A DNA stretch of 55,767 nt from Gammaproteobacteria bacterium (GCA_027012135.1 JALUZF010000204.1:1-55767), one strand, 5' to 3'; positions 1-8,795 are shown, numbered from the stretch's first letter. A program made the numbers and translations. Notes: generated by a model not told the origin, from the letters alone.

Positions 1-270
1 CCTACCATACATATGCTTATATGTATATATATGCAGCATTACTTTTGATAATTAATCTTCTGACCACAGGAAATATGATTTTTTTAATTTATAGGTGGAG
101 ATTAAATTAACTTTAATATCAACAGGTTGAAATGTGGCTCACGCTATATTTATTACTTGCCCTATCTTATACAAATAATAACCAAAGATATCTTTTAAAG
201 TTTTCCTTAAAGATGACAGGTCAATATATTACTTAATATGAATATTATAAATTAGAGTCAGATGACGGCA

Positions 271-1344
271 TCAACCTGTCAGACATTCCTTGTCAAATGC
301 ATATTTACCTTCCAGCCAGGCTATTATTTCTTTAGCATATGGACTGTCGTATCGACTGTATTGCTGAATGAGCTGTTTACTCTGCATTGTATCTATGTTA
401 TCCAGACCTTCATTCTGGAAACACTCAACATCTCTGGATATTTGCCGGGCAAGTTCTTCTTCACACAGCATTGTTAATCCTTCCTGCAGTGCTTTTTCAG
501 GATCATAGTGATTACCCTGGGAGTAACTTAGAGGAAGAGAATACAGGGGAATACGAGAAAGCCAGGGTTGATTCATAGGATTGACAGCATGACCTGCAGT
601 CAGCTGAGCCAGAGAGTCCGGGCGGTTTTCGAAAGCTTTGATAAATAGAAATCTGGAAATATCAGCACCATCATTGACAGGATAGTTATCCCACAAAAAG
701 GGCTTGCGGCCTAACACCTGAATAACTTTTTCCATATGCGCTTCCGGATAGGCCGTTGAGCAAATTTCTGGACCTGTCCAGAAAATATCAACCTGCTCTG
801 GTAACTCTCTACCCAGATCCTGAAAATAATTATCCGGCATCACACCAAATAGTTCTTCCAGTCGGGGATCAAAAGAATAATAGGTGGGGCACATAATGAC
901 TTTCCTGGCTGAGGTCTGAGCCAGCACATCCTTCAGTATAGTCGCTTGTGTCTGAGCCAGATCGGGCTGATTGCCCCGCATATCATCAAACAGCACACAC
1001 AGGATATCAACGCCCAGATCGTTTAAGCGTTCTACTTTATCCTGTAGCTGCTTTTGTGCAAAATTGTCATAGTTTTTATAAACTTCAAAAGGACTTAACC
1101 CCACACCAAAATCCAGTCCAAGTTTTTGGTAGTGATTAACCAGGGCCTGAAGTTGATCCGCCATTTCAGTAGGCCAGTCCTGACGCCAGGATCGGCGTAA
1201 ATAGGCATCGGCTTTTGGGGCATAGATATAAAAATGATAGCCGTTGGCCTGCAAAAACCCGGCGTAGTCATGACGTTCCTGCATTGACCAGGTGCGACCA
1301 AAAAAACCTTCAATAATACCTAAATAAGGTGTTGTATCTTGCAT
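271..1344 (-). CDS. GH84-type beta-N-acetylglucosaminidase-like protein
   Basis: The 357-residue protein resembles the catalytic domain of GH84 enzymes (bacterial NagJ and O-GlcNAcase type), which hydrolyse terminal beta-linked GlcNAc. Near the N-terminus it has the GH84-like run IIEGFFGRTWSM, then YIYAPKADAYLRRSW. Strand 4 carries LFDDMRG with Asp120-Asp121, matching the catalytic Asp pair of the family. There is no signal peptide and no extra binding domain, so it is a cytoplasmic minimal catalytic domain. The ATG at 1344 has an AAAGAGAT run upstream. It stands alone on its strand. Because SenB-type enzymes make a seleno-GlcNAc sugar, a role in cleaving such a conjugate is possible, but this is inference. 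A role in GlcNAc scavenging is the plain alternative. Confidence 0.8.
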   Translation of the reverse strand: MQDTTPYLGIIEGFFGRTWSMQERHDYAGFLQANGYHFYIYAPKADAYLRRSWRQDWPTEMADQLQALVNHYQKLGLDFGVGLSPFEVYKNYDNFAQKQLQDKVERLNDLGVDILCVLFDDMRGNQPDLAQTQATILKDVLAQTSARKVIMCPTYYSFDPRLEELFGVMPDNYFQDLGRELPEQVDIFWTGPEICSTAYPEAHMEKVIQVLGRKPFLWDNYPVNDGADISRFLFIKAFENRPDSLAQLTAGHAVNPMNQPWLSRIPLYSLPLSYSQGNHYDPEKALQEGLTMLCEEELARQISRDVECFQNEGLDNIDTMQSKQLIQQYSRYDSPYAKEIIAWLEGKYAFDKECLTG

Positions 1345-1676
1345 TAATTATATCTCTTTACGATCCGGAGATAATAAGACAGATAAACTGAAAATTAACA
1401 CAGATCGTTTTAAGTGCTGTTAAGGAAATAGATAGCTAAATAATAAACACGACAGGAGTCCGTCCGACAACAACCCTCAGTAGAGGCAATAATTTTCCTA
1501 ACAGAAATATGAGACGGTATCTGGCGCTGTTGACTGTAAGCCTTTTGAGCTAGACTTCAATTTAGGGGTAATTATGAAAAGCTATTTTAGCTACCTATAT
1601 CCAATGATGTTTCAGTCCATAATATTATCGAATGTCTAAATGAAGAACAGACCCGAGCCGTTCACCCTGAAGATGA
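1345..1676. other. intergenic stretch, no gene seen
   Basis: This is AT-rich sequence upstream of the glycosidase and downstream of the alanine-rich small gene. No convincing ORF, RNA or strong hairpin was seen. Confidence 0.4.
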
Positions 1677-1925
1677 TCAAGGTGTTCCTGCTTCGGAAAT
1701 TCTTCCACATGATGTTCCACAGTCGCTACGGGATGCGGCAGCGCCTGCTTTTGTAGAAGCCGTCTTAGTTCCTGCTTTTGTAGAAGCGGCCTTAGCTGCT
1801 GCTTTTGTAGAAGTCGATTTTGCTGCAGTGCTGTATTTTGCAATGCAGGCTTTTGCAGCAGCGCCCGCTTTTGTAGCACAAGCAGCTGCACCTTTTGCTA
1901 TTGCATATTGACTAACAGGATCCAT
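1677..1925 (-). CDS. Ala/Lys/Thr-rich repeat protein, unknown function
   Basis: This is a small protein of about 82 residues, almost entirely Ala, Lys, Thr and Ser. It carries three copies of a nine-residue repeat of the type ASTKAGxxA and scattered Cys residues (ACATKAG, KACIAK, DCGTSC). The start at 1925 is preferred because GAGGG lies about nine bases upstream; an in-frame TTG at 1931 is less likely. The composition recalls histone-H1-like or KAAA-repeat basic proteins, but I do not recognise a family. The neighbouring gene at 2591 also begins with an Ala/Lys/Cys-rich segment, which may link the two. It is small and low in complexity, so the possibility that it is not translated remains. 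Confidence 0.45.
   Translation of the reverse strand: MDPVSQYAIAKGAAACATKAGAAAKACIAKYSTAAKSTSTKAAAKAASTKAGTKTASTKAGAAASRSDCGTSCGRISEAGTP
1733..1813 (-). repeat. 27-bp in-frame tandem repeat
   Basis: GCTTTTGTAGAAG occurs at 1747, 1774 and 1801, exactly 27 bp apart, inside the Ala/Lys-rich gene. It encodes the nine-residue protein repeat, a sign of recent slippage or expansion. Confidence 0.8.
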
Positions 1926-2590
1926 AATCAAGCCCTCATAATATATTAAAAAAATAAAACGTTATTTCGATCCCTCTATGCTCTGATTATTATTATTTTA
2001 TACCAGGAAAAATTTAAGAAAAGGCGACAACTTACCTGACACCTGGCATGTTTCATTTTCTTAACCATCCATTGACGCAAGTCTCTTAATTTTGGATTAA
2101 CAAAATCAATCATGAATCAGAAAGGTTTTATAGAAAGAAGGATACTCGTCGATGCTGTAAAACAATACTTAGGTTAAAATATCCACTGTTTTTGATAATA
2201 GACAATTCATTAATACTTATCAACCTATAAATCGATAATTATGCCATTTTAATGCTCTGCCTGATTAGTATTCCTGGTTTTATCATAACAGGCTGGATAA
2301 TTTAACGTCACTCATCACTTTTTCTGGTTTATGGAATCTAAGATTGAGACGTTGTCCTATAAAAAAGCAAAATAAATTAAGGAGCCTCGAAACAGCGGCA
2401 AATTTACAGGCTATATCGGAGATGGAAAAACGGCTCAGTTCTGTTAATATGTGTACAGGGTTGATATACTTTAGAGCGATGTATTGATAATGCTCTACAT
2501 TAGTCCAGCCTTCTACAATTATGCATATTATTTTCATTTAGCGCATATTTTGTATAATATTTATTTTTACAATCTAAACAGGAAAACAAC
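1926..2590. other. 665-bp AT-rich intergenic region
   Basis: This region lies between divergently transcribed small genes at 1925 (minus) and 2591 (plus), so it should hold both promoters. A minus-strand ORF at 2283-2537 shows no family resemblance and no start signal I trust. No repeat or strong hairpin was recognised. Confidence 0.4.
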
Positions 2591-2857
2591 ATGGCTACCG
2601 AATCTCAAGCAGCTGCCCTGGCAAAACTTGCAGCGGATACTAAACAAGCCTGCGCAACTTCTGCAGACATATCCAAATCGGCATCAAGCTCTAATGCAAA
2701 AGGCTTTGGCTATCACACAAAACATATTTCCTATCATGCCAAAGCCGCAGTCGCCGCCCATGCTTTTTATTTTTCAATAGCCAGTGGTATTATCATAGGT
2801 GCTGTCGCCTATCACCTTGTGAACAAATACTGGCTGAACAAAAATAACACTGCTTGA
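2591..2857 (+). CDS. small single-pass membrane protein with NKYWLN tail
   Basis: The 88-residue protein has an Ala/Lys/Ser-rich soluble N-terminal half (residues 1-45), a His/Lys patch (YHTKHISYHAK), then one hydrophobic segment near residues 55-78 rich in small residues, ending VNKYWLNKNN. An AGGA lies about nine bases before the ATG. The tail (IIxGAxAYxxVNKYWLN) is shared with the 66-residue protein at 24619, so the two form a paralogous family in this window. Tiny hydrophobic proteins of this kind occur with organelle P-type ATPases, for example FezA of ferrosomes, but I cannot show homology. It faces the OvsM-like gene convergently. Confidence 0.7.
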   Translation: MATESQAAALAKLAADTKQACATSADISKSASSSNAKGFGYHTKHISYHAKAAVAAHAFYFSIASGIIIGAVAYHLVNKYWLNKNNTA

Positions 2858-2877
2858 ATTATAATTATCGGGATAAG

Positions 2878-2903
2878 AAGGCCGGCTTCTATATGCCTGC
2901 CTT
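2878..2903. terminator. possible bidirectional terminator hairpin
   Basis: The arms AAGGCCGGC and GCCTGCCTT (one mismatch) flank an eight-base loop, exactly between convergent genes ending at 2857 and 2913. The T-tract is weak. Confidence 0.45.
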
Positions 2904-2912
2904 CATAAGTGT

Positions 2913-3662
2913 TTATCTAATCCGCTTCCAGCTCGTCAATTCTGCAATTGTATGCTGGAATTTACGCCTGGTTTCGCGGATCACAAAGGGTACATCAATC
3001 GGTTTATTTATCATAATAAAGTGAGCATCCAGTATTTTTTTAATACCCTCTAATACAGTAATATTTTTACCATCGACACAATATCCACCTATCCAGTTTT
3101 CACGAGGCGTATATTCCTCTAACAAAGTATAGGGTGAACTCATCACCAGAATCCCCCCCATAGATAAGTAGTGATGAATCGAACTTAAAAATTGTTCTGG
3201 ATTTTGCAAACGATCCAACAGGTTACCTGCAAAAATCAAATCATAGCCCTGGTGCAGAGCCCCCAGATTACAGGCATCTTCCTGATAAAATGACACCTTG
3301 CTTTTTATCTCCTGTAGCTGATGATCGCTTAATTGAGCCGTACGTAAGGTGACCAGTTCACCTTCATCCGTGATGTTATAAGACAGGCTGTCCTTTTCTT
3401 TTAGCTGGTTCGCACACTCAATAAAGCGGGCTGACAGGTCAACGCCAATGACCTCATCAAATTCACGTGCCAGCTCAAAGGAGGTTCTCCCTACTGCACA
3501 ACCTAAATCCAGTGCTTTTCTTTTGTTGTCTTTTTCTATTAGCTGAAGACAAAGTTGAGCACACTTTTCAGGATAGTTTTTTACATCAAAATAGCTATTT
3601 CCATAATGGAATTCCATATATTGTGCGACCAGCTCATCGGTTTCATAGGGGTTTGTGCTCAT
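2913..3662 (-). CDS. ovsM: OvoA C-terminal-type imidazole N-methyltransferase (OvsM-like)
   Basis: This 249-residue SAM-dependent methyltransferase resembles the C-terminal domain of OvoA, which methylates the imidazole nitrogen of mercaptohistidine. The opening NPYETDELVAQYMEFHYG is characteristic of that family. The SAM motif is LDLGCAVGRTS at residues 51-61, followed by VIGVDLS. Here it is a separate gene about 50 bp after an EgtB/SenA-type synthase, not a fused OvoA. That split arrangement fits the ovoselenol pathway (OvsA plus OvsM), in which the selenium-bearing histidine is N-methylated. Ordinary ovothiol synthesis by a split OvoA is the alternative. The selenium genes nearby favour the selenium reading, but substrate choice cannot be read from sequence by eye. 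Confidence 0.72.
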   Translation of the reverse strand: MSTNPYETDELVAQYMEFHYGNSYFDVKNYPEKCAQLCLQLIEKDNKRKALDLGCAVGRTSFELAREFDEVIGVDLSARFIECANQLKEKDSLSYNITDEGELVTLRTAQLSDHQLQEIKSKVSFYQEDACNLGALHQGYDLIFAGNLLDRLQNPEQFLSSIHHYLSMGGILVMSSPYTLLEEYTPRENWIGGYCVDGKNITVLEGIKKILDAHFIMINKPIDVPFVIRETRRKFQHTIAELTSWKRIR

Positions 3663-3713
3663 AAAGAAATTATTCCTGTATGTTTTATTATCAATATATT
3701 CATAGATCTGTAA

Positions 3714-5048
3714 TTAAAGTGCGCAAGTACGAAAGCCAACAAATACATCCGTTCTGTCAGGTAGATAGGCCTGGCGGTAAGTACCGCGAATAAGAATGGA
3801 GGATGTCGCACAAGAGCCACCCTTGGTGGTTTTATGATAGCCAAACTGCAAAACCGACATAAATGGATACATGTCAATGGCAAATCCGTCATAGGGCAGA
3901 TACTGGCTGGATGTCCATTCCCATGCAGTTCCCAGCATTTGCCGGCAGCCAAAGTCACTCTCCCCTTCCGGAAAAGCAGAGACAGGTATACGCGCCATAT
4001 GAATACCATTCATATCAACCTTATCGGCATCCATACTGTTTCCCCATGGATATTTCTTAAACGGCTGCCCTTTTCGATTATTTAATGCCGCGACTTCCCA
4101 TTCATATTCTGTGGGCAATCTACGCCCGGCCCAGTTACAGAAGGCTTCGGCTTCCCAGAAGGAAATATGCATGACCGGGTAATCAGGAACCAGCGGTAAC
4201 CACTGGTTAAAATGACGCTCCAGCCAGTGACCATCCTGCTGTTTCCAATACAGGGGATGTTTGGGCAAGGTCATGTGTTTATCAGGTGGGATACTGGTAT
4301 TTAGCTCTGTTCTTAGCCATTTTTTACCACCCCAGCTCCAGAATTGTTCATTATCATAGCCGCCATCCTCAACAAAGGCCAGAAACTCCTGATTGGAAAC
4401 CAGTGTTTTTGAAATACTGAAGGCATCAATATCGATTTCAAAACGGGGTTTTTCATTGTCAAAGGCAAAATCATCCGTTGCAAAAGCCTCAGTGCCAGCA
4501 GGCATTCCAATGACATAGCGTCCCGCAGGAATATCAGCATCGCCCGGTGGCATCGCCTTATCAGCAGGAATGGAGGATGTTGTGGTGCCTGCACTCTCAA
4601 TTCTGGAATAAGCCACTGTTTGCCGTGCCCAGATCAGGGATTCAATATGCATATTCTGATGAAAAATAGCGTATTTATAAAGATACAGGTCATCCTGACT
4701 GAGTTCTCTGTTTTTGATTCTCGCGAAAATTCTCTGATAAATTTCTTCTATATAATCAAGAGTTTCTTTTCTTGAAGGTACTACGCCAGGCTTCCAGCGA
4801 TCTTCATGGTCAATATTGAAAGAGTCCCAGATATCATCCATGGCAGGGTTAAATGATTCCGCCTGATCCAGAGCCTTAAGAATAAATACTTCAAAGAAAA
4901 AAGCAGCATGACCCACTTCCCACAAGGGAGGATTTACTCCAGGGTGATAAGGAATGTTCAGTTCATCATCCGAAAGAGTATTAATTAATGCGACAATTTT
5001 TTGCTGAGTATTGTTTAACTCATGAATCAGCTCATCTTTATTATTCAT
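3714..5048 (-). CDS. ovsA: EgtB/SenA-type non-haem iron synthase (OvsA-like)
   Basis: The 444-residue enzyme has an N-terminal DinB-like helical domain and a C-terminal formylglycine-generating-enzyme fold, the EgtB/OvoA/SenA layout. The iron triad is visible: His47 in WEVGHAAFF and HxxxHxE at residues 130-136 (HQNMHIE). The C-terminal domain shows RRLPTEYEWEVAA and GTAWEWTSS. Such enzymes join sulfur or selenium to the histidine imidazole with O2. The partner OvsM-like gene downstream, a thioredoxin-like gene upstream and SenB/SelD nearby favour an ovoselenol-type C-Se synthase. SenA (with EgtD at 37.9 kb), EgtB and split OvoA are alternatives. I chose the ATG at 5048, with AAGAGA upstream, over in-frame ATGs at 5087 and 5153, which overlap the preceding gene. 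Confidence 0.72.
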   Translation of the reverse strand: MNNKDELIHELNNTQQKIVALINTLSDDELNIPYHPGVNPPLWEVGHAAFFFEVFILKALDQAESFNPAMDDIWDSFNIDHEDRWKPGVVPSRKETLDYIEEIYQRIFARIKNRELSQDDLYLYKYAIFHQNMHIESLIWARQTVAYSRIESAGTTTSSIPADKAMPPGDADIPAGRYVIGMPAGTEAFATDDFAFDNEKPRFEIDIDAFSISKTLVSNQEFLAFVEDGGYDNEQFWSWGGKKWLRTELNTSIPPDKHMTLPKHPLYWKQQDGHWLERHFNQWLPLVPDYPVMHISFWEAEAFCNWAGRRLPTEYEWEVAALNNRKGQPFKKYPWGNSMDADKVDMNGIHMARIPVSAFPEGESDFGCRQMLGTAWEWTSSQYLPYDGFAIDMYPFMSVLQFGYHKTTKGGSCATSSILIRGTYRQAYLPDRTDVFVGFRTCAL

Positions 5049-5070
5049 TTGGAAAATCTCTTGGGATGTT

Positions 5071-5337
5071 TTAGCAGCATTGGTCATCAGCAGGACAGCA
5101 GTCTGATTTAAACCAGGACAGGATACTCCTCTTGTCTGGAATACCTCCGACATGGACTATTTTTCCATCAACAATCACTCCAGGCGTAGACATGATTCCA
5201 TAAGACATGATCTCTGCCATATCCTCTATTTTTTCGAGGCTTATTTCTACACCATTTTCACTGGTGACATCTCCTATCAACTTCTGGGTTGTTTGACAAT
5301 TTTTACAACCTGAACCTAATACCTTTACTTCAATCAT
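5071..5337 (-). CDS. thioredoxin-like small redox protein (CxxC)
   Basis: The 88-residue protein has the fold and start of the redox-active disulfide protein 2 family: MIEVKVLGSGCKNCQ with a CKNC active site at about residues 11-14, and the cis-Pro region STPGVIVDGK. The tail CCPADDQCC adds four cysteines and could bind metal or selenium. I chose the ATG at 5337; a longer frame runs back into the permease gene. It lies eight bases after the ArsP-type permease gene, a pairing common in metalloid operons, and about 20 bases before the OvsA-like gene. A role as reductant of the synthase product or of a bound metalloid is inference. Confidence 0.85.
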   Translation of the reverse strand: MIEVKVLGSGCKNCQTTQKLIGDVTSENGVEISLEKIEDMAEIMSYGIMSTPGVIVDGKIVHVGGIPDKRSILSWFKSDCCPADDQCC

Positions 5338-5344
5338 AATGACC

Positions 5345-6298
5345 TCACAAAATGCTATTAAAAAACCAGCCAACAAGAATAATGGATAGGGTAACAATGG
5401 CTGTAAACAAGGCTAAAGCCTGCCATTTGATAACCTTTCTCAAAATAATCAGTTCTGGAACTGAAATGGCTGCAATACTCATCATAAATGCCAGTGTTGT
5501 GCCTATGGCGACACCTTTTAGTAACATGGCTTCTGCCAGCGGAATGACACCAACGGCATTTGAGTACAGCGGTACACCCATAATGACCGCCAGTGGAACT
5601 GCCAGAAAATTATTGGCATCTCCCAGATTTGATGCCCATTCCTGTGGAAAATATCCATGAAACAGCGCGCCTGCGCCAACACCAAGAAGCACCCACTTCC
5701 AGATTCGACCAACAATGGTTTTTACTTCCGTCAGGGCGTACCGATGTCTTGCTTTCAAGGAATTATCCTGTTCCAGAGTCTGAGCTTCTCCCATATGGAT
5801 TTTCCAGACATAATCTTCAACCCAGCGTTCGGGCTTAAATTTCTGGATAATGATGCCGCCGGCAAAAGCAACTACCATGCCTGAAAGGATATAGAGTACG
5901 GTTATTTTCCAGCCAACAATACCGAAAAGCATGACAACAGCAATCTCATTGATCATTGGACTGGCAATCAGAAAAGAAAATGTGACACCCAGTGGAATGC
6001 CCGCTTCAACAAAGCCAATAAACAGAGGGACTGATGAGCAGGAACAGAACGGTGTCACTGCGCCGAGCAGAATCGCCAGGCTACGCGCTACCCACTCTGC
6101 CCTTCCCTGCACATAGTTTCTGACCTTTTCTGCCGAAACAAATGAACGGAACAGCCCCATTAAATAAATCACCAGTACCAGCATAAAAAATATCTTGGTG
6201 ATATCCATGACAAAGAAATGAAGGCTTTGTGCAACTGGGGTACCAGCCTGCATACCAGACACTTCAAAAACGATAAAATCTGCAAGTTGTTCAAACAT
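5345..6298 (-). CDS. ArsP/DUF318-type membrane permease
   Basis: The 317-residue protein has about eight membrane segments and the family signature TPFCSCSSVPLFIGF, followed by LIASPMINEIAVVML; a second half-repeat includes GVPLYSNAVGVIPL. ArsP permeases export trivalent organoarsenicals, and other members have unknown cargo. It heads an operon with the CxxC protein and the OvsA/OvsM-like genes, so transport of a selenium or sulfur compound is as likely as arsenic. A 12-bp palindrome lies about 125 bp upstream (6422). No ArsR-type regulator gene is present here. Confidence 0.85.
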   Translation of the reverse strand: MFEQLADFIVFEVSGMQAGTPVAQSLHFFVMDITKIFFMLVLVIYLMGLFRSFVSAEKVRNYVQGRAEWVARSLAILLGAVTPFCSCSSVPLFIGFVEAGIPLGVTFSFLIASPMINEIAVVMLFGIVGWKITVLYILSGMVVAFAGGIIIQKFKPERWVEDYVWKIHMGEAQTLEQDNSLKARHRYALTEVKTIVGRIWKWVLLGVGAGALFHGYFPQEWASNLGDANNFLAVPLAVIMGVPLYSNAVGVIPLAEAMLLKGVAIGTTLAFMMSIAAISVPELIILRKVIKWQALALFTAIVTLSIILVGWFFNSIL

Positions 6299-6783
6299 AG
6301 GAAACGCCTATATTATCACTCTGGAACAAATTAACTGGATAAATTACAGCAAGTAAGCGTGTTGGTAAGAGCCTGAATGGTGGTGCAAGCCTGTTATTAA
6401 TTTGAGATCCTTTAAATACATACTATATATAGTTAATCAGATATTATAATTTAATAACAACACCTGTCAATAGTGTGTCAGGGTAATAGAAAATTATGCT
6501 CATTAACAAACATAAAGAGACTGACAACAAAAATGAGCATTTAACCACAAACAAATTTTAGAGATTACGTCCTGATTTATGTTAGTATCTATATTGTTAG
6601 GATATATTAATTAAAGCTTGTAACTATCTCAGCCTGAATCAGAGCACAGTAGAGTGATTGGCTGCAGCCGGAGAAGGACTGTTAGGACTGGCAAACAATT
6701 TGCGTATAAGGTTAAAATCCAGCTAAAACACATAGGCAAGCTTTAACCTAAACGACAGGATTTACTGAATACTGGTTTTGAAT
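6299..6783. promoter_or_regulatory. divergent intergenic region with a 12-bp palindrome
   Basis: These 485 bp separate the permease operon (minus) from a plus-strand gene. The perfect palindrome ACTATATATAGT at 6422-6433 could be an operator for the permease operon. I see no riboswitch consensus in the 6600-6780 stretch. Confidence 0.35.
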
Positions 6784-7191
6784 ATGGAATTCTTACACGA
6801 AATAAAATCATCACCTCCTATAGATGTGGTTAATTTAAAAAAATTAATTACCATAAAAAATCTACCGAAACTCTGCAGTTCCATCAACTCAGTTATTAAA
6901 AACAATATTAGTGAAGGGGTAATTTATTGCGTATGGGGTGAGTTTCGTATCCATCGAGAAGAACTAAAATACGGCATTCGTTTTTCAATGCCTGAATGTC
7001 CTAATGCATTAGCGTGGACAATCACTTCTGAGAAATCAGGTCAGGATATTGTCATTCACTGTACCATAAATAAAATGACACATGATGAAGATTTTATTCA
7101 ATCGCTAAAAGAGTTTGTCTCTGCATGGGAAACGGGTATAAGTCAACACCTTCCTGCTACACCCCGAGAGAATATCAATCAGGATGCGTAA
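6784..7191 (+). CDS. hypothetical protein, 135 residues
   Basis: This is a soluble protein of about 135 residues with no family I recognise. It has a beta-rich middle (YCVWGEFRIHREELKYGIRF, then IVIHCTI) and no signal peptide or membrane segment. The ATG at 6784 is chosen over an in-frame TTG six bases earlier. It sits alone on the plus strand between the two selenium-type operons and ends five bases before the convergent methyltransferase gene. Codon use looks like that of its neighbours, so it is probably real. Confidence 0.6.
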   Translation: MEFLHEIKSSPPIDVVNLKKLITIKNLPKLCSSINSVIKNNISEGVIYCVWGEFRIHREELKYGIRFSMPECPNALAWTITSEKSGQDIVIHCTINKMTHDEDFIQSLKEFVSAWETGISQHLPATPRENINQDA

Positions 7192-7195
7192 TACA

Positions 7196-8029
7196 CTAAA
7201 CATGACAGACAATAGCTTCCATTGACTCTCGAATAATACTTGTGCCATTAATATCTTCAGCATGGGACAAAAAAGCCTGGCGTATTTGTTCCTGTTGACT
7301 GGTATTTAACTTCGATAAATCATTAACAAGACAAAAAGACATTAAAAGCAGTGTATCCAGCGACATCTCCTGCATCATAGAAACATCAAAAAAAGCCTCA
7401 ATCCTATGAGCGCTAAAAGCAATGTTTTCAGCCTGTAATAGCGATTTGATGTGCTCACTGCACTGGAATTTCTGATTGGGCAATATATCCAGAAATTCAT
7501 CTTTTATTTCTGACACTCCCTGTTTATTATGCTGAATAATAAGCAACTTCCCATCAGCTGACAAATGTCGAAGCGCATTTTGAATAATTGGCAGAACGTC
7601 ATCAAAGGAATGTAAAAAATGAATCATTGTAATGAGATCGTAATGATCTCCCATCTCTGTTGATGGTTCAAATTTTTTATATTGCAGACTCACTCTTGAT
7701 CGGGTTTCTTCATCCAGAGCAGAAAGACTTTTACGAAAATAGGCAAGATCAGTCTCACTAAAATCCAGCCCGGTAAACGACCATTGTGATTTTTGCTGCT
7801 GAATAATTTTTAAAAGCGCAGTATCGAATAATCCTGTGCCACAACCAAGACTTAAAATTTCAGGCTTTTCTGCCATTAGCAGTTCAGAACTATTATCCGC
7901 AATCCAGTTTATGGCATCCTGTTTAAAAGAGGCGTGTTTAAGTCTTAATTTATAGCCGCATGAATAGATGAATTCGGACAAACTGTAGTCAGTGGCTATA
8001 TTGCTTGGAGTCTTTTTGTTATTAATCAT
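7196..8029 (-). CDS. class I SAM methyltransferase, histamine-N-methyltransferase-like
   Basis: The 277-residue protein has the SAM-binding motif EILSLGCGTGLFD at residues 57-69, an acidic second strand (FTGLDFSE) and the later run YDLITMIHFLHSFDDV, which resembles the WDFIHMIQMLYYV region of histamine N-methyltransferases. The order of later elements (a LLIIQ strand, then a substrate-lid region with FFDVS) also fits that group. It is the last gene of the operon that begins with the selenium-type ABC transporter. A substrate with an imidazole ring, or Se/S-methylation for detoxification, is inferred from context. The exact substrate is unknown. Confidence 0.65.
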   Translation of the reverse strand: MINNKKTPSNIATDYSLSEFIYSCGYKLRLKHASFKQDAINWIADNSSELLMAEKPEILSLGCGTGLFDTALLKIIQQQKSQWSFTGLDFSETDLAYFRKSLSALDEETRSRVSLQYKKFEPSTEMGDHYDLITMIHFLHSFDDVLPIIQNALRHLSADGKLLIIQHNKQGVSEIKDEFLDILPNQKFQCSEHIKSLLQAENIAFSAHRIEAFFDVSMMQEMSLDTLLLMSFCLVNDLSKLNTSQQEQIRQAFLSHAEDINGTSIIRESMEAIVCHV

Positions 8030-8039
8030 ATGGTATTGT

Positions 8040-8795
8040 CTAGCTCATCAGGTCGAAGATAATTTTAATCGCGAATACAAGAGATAAAATGCCGATAATA
8101 TACTTGATAACTTTATCAGGCATTATGGAATGTGCAGTTTTATTTCCCAGATAACCGCCGAGTAACGCCGCAGTAGTCACTGTGCCAAGAACAGGCCAGG
8201 AAATATGTCCGCCAGCAGCATAAGTAACAAAACCGGAAAATGAGGAAAAAGGGACAGCCAAAGCCGTAATCATGCTGATCTTTTTTGCCTGGCATCCCAT
8301 AAGCAGCATCAGTGCTGAAATAATTCCGCCACCGCCTACTGCCAGCAGTCCGGAAACCAGTCCTGCAACAGCTCCGATAAGCGATAGATAGACTAGCATC
8401 AGGTGCCGGTCGTGATCACTTTTTGCCTTGTTTTTTTCTGGTAAGAGTGTCGAGGTTCCTGCATAGATTAGGAAAATGGCAAACATCCACAAAACCACCT
8501 CTCTTTCAATAAAGGTGGACATATAAGCACCTACCGGGGCGAATACAAAGGAAGCAATTATAACCGGCAGACCCAGTTTCAGATCCAGACGGTTGGCCCG
8601 AAAATTATCAATAGTTACCGCACTCAAACTGAAGGTGTTGGCAAGTAAAGCCACTGATTTGGCACTATTGATGGGCATCCCCAGCCAGACAAAAACCGGC
8701 ATCTGAAAAATGGCTGCACCCTTGCCAGAGAGCGCAAAAAAATAATTTAGACCTATAGTGACAAAAAATACTGCGTATAACGACAGCTCATCCAT
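8040..8795 (-). CDS. TauE/SafE family membrane transporter
   Basis: This protein of about 251 residues has seven to eight membrane segments in two repeats. Typical TauE/SafE motifs are present: ALSGKGAAIFQMP, and the second half GLVSGLLAVGGGGIISALML. Members move sulfite, sulfoacetate or related anions. The ATG at 8795 overlaps the end of the PatB-like gene by eight bases; a second ATG at 8810 with GGAAAGGG upstream is also possible. Both give strong translational coupling. In this operon a selenite/sulfite or product-export role is plausible, not shown. Confidence 0.85.
   Translation of the reverse strand: MDELSLYAVFFVTIGLNYFFALSGKGAAIFQMPVFVWLGMPINSAKSVALLANTFSLSAVTIDNFRANRLDLKLGLPVIIASFVFAPVGAYMSTFIEREVVLWMFAIFLIYAGTSTLLPEKNKAKSDHDRHLMLVYLSLIGAVAGLVSGLLAVGGGGIISALMLLMGCQAKKISMITALAVPFSSFSGFVTYAAGGHISWPVLGTVTTAALLGGYLGNKTAHSIMPDKVIKYIIGILSLVFAIKIIFDLMS

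Noticed and set aside
2283-2537. Minus-strand 84-residue ORF in the long intergenic region
   Set aside because: No family resemblance, weak start, and it sits where promoters of the divergent small genes are expected.
6600-6780. Possible riboswitch before the 6784 gene
   Set aside because: No match to cobalamin, TPP, SAM or other consensus that I could recognise.
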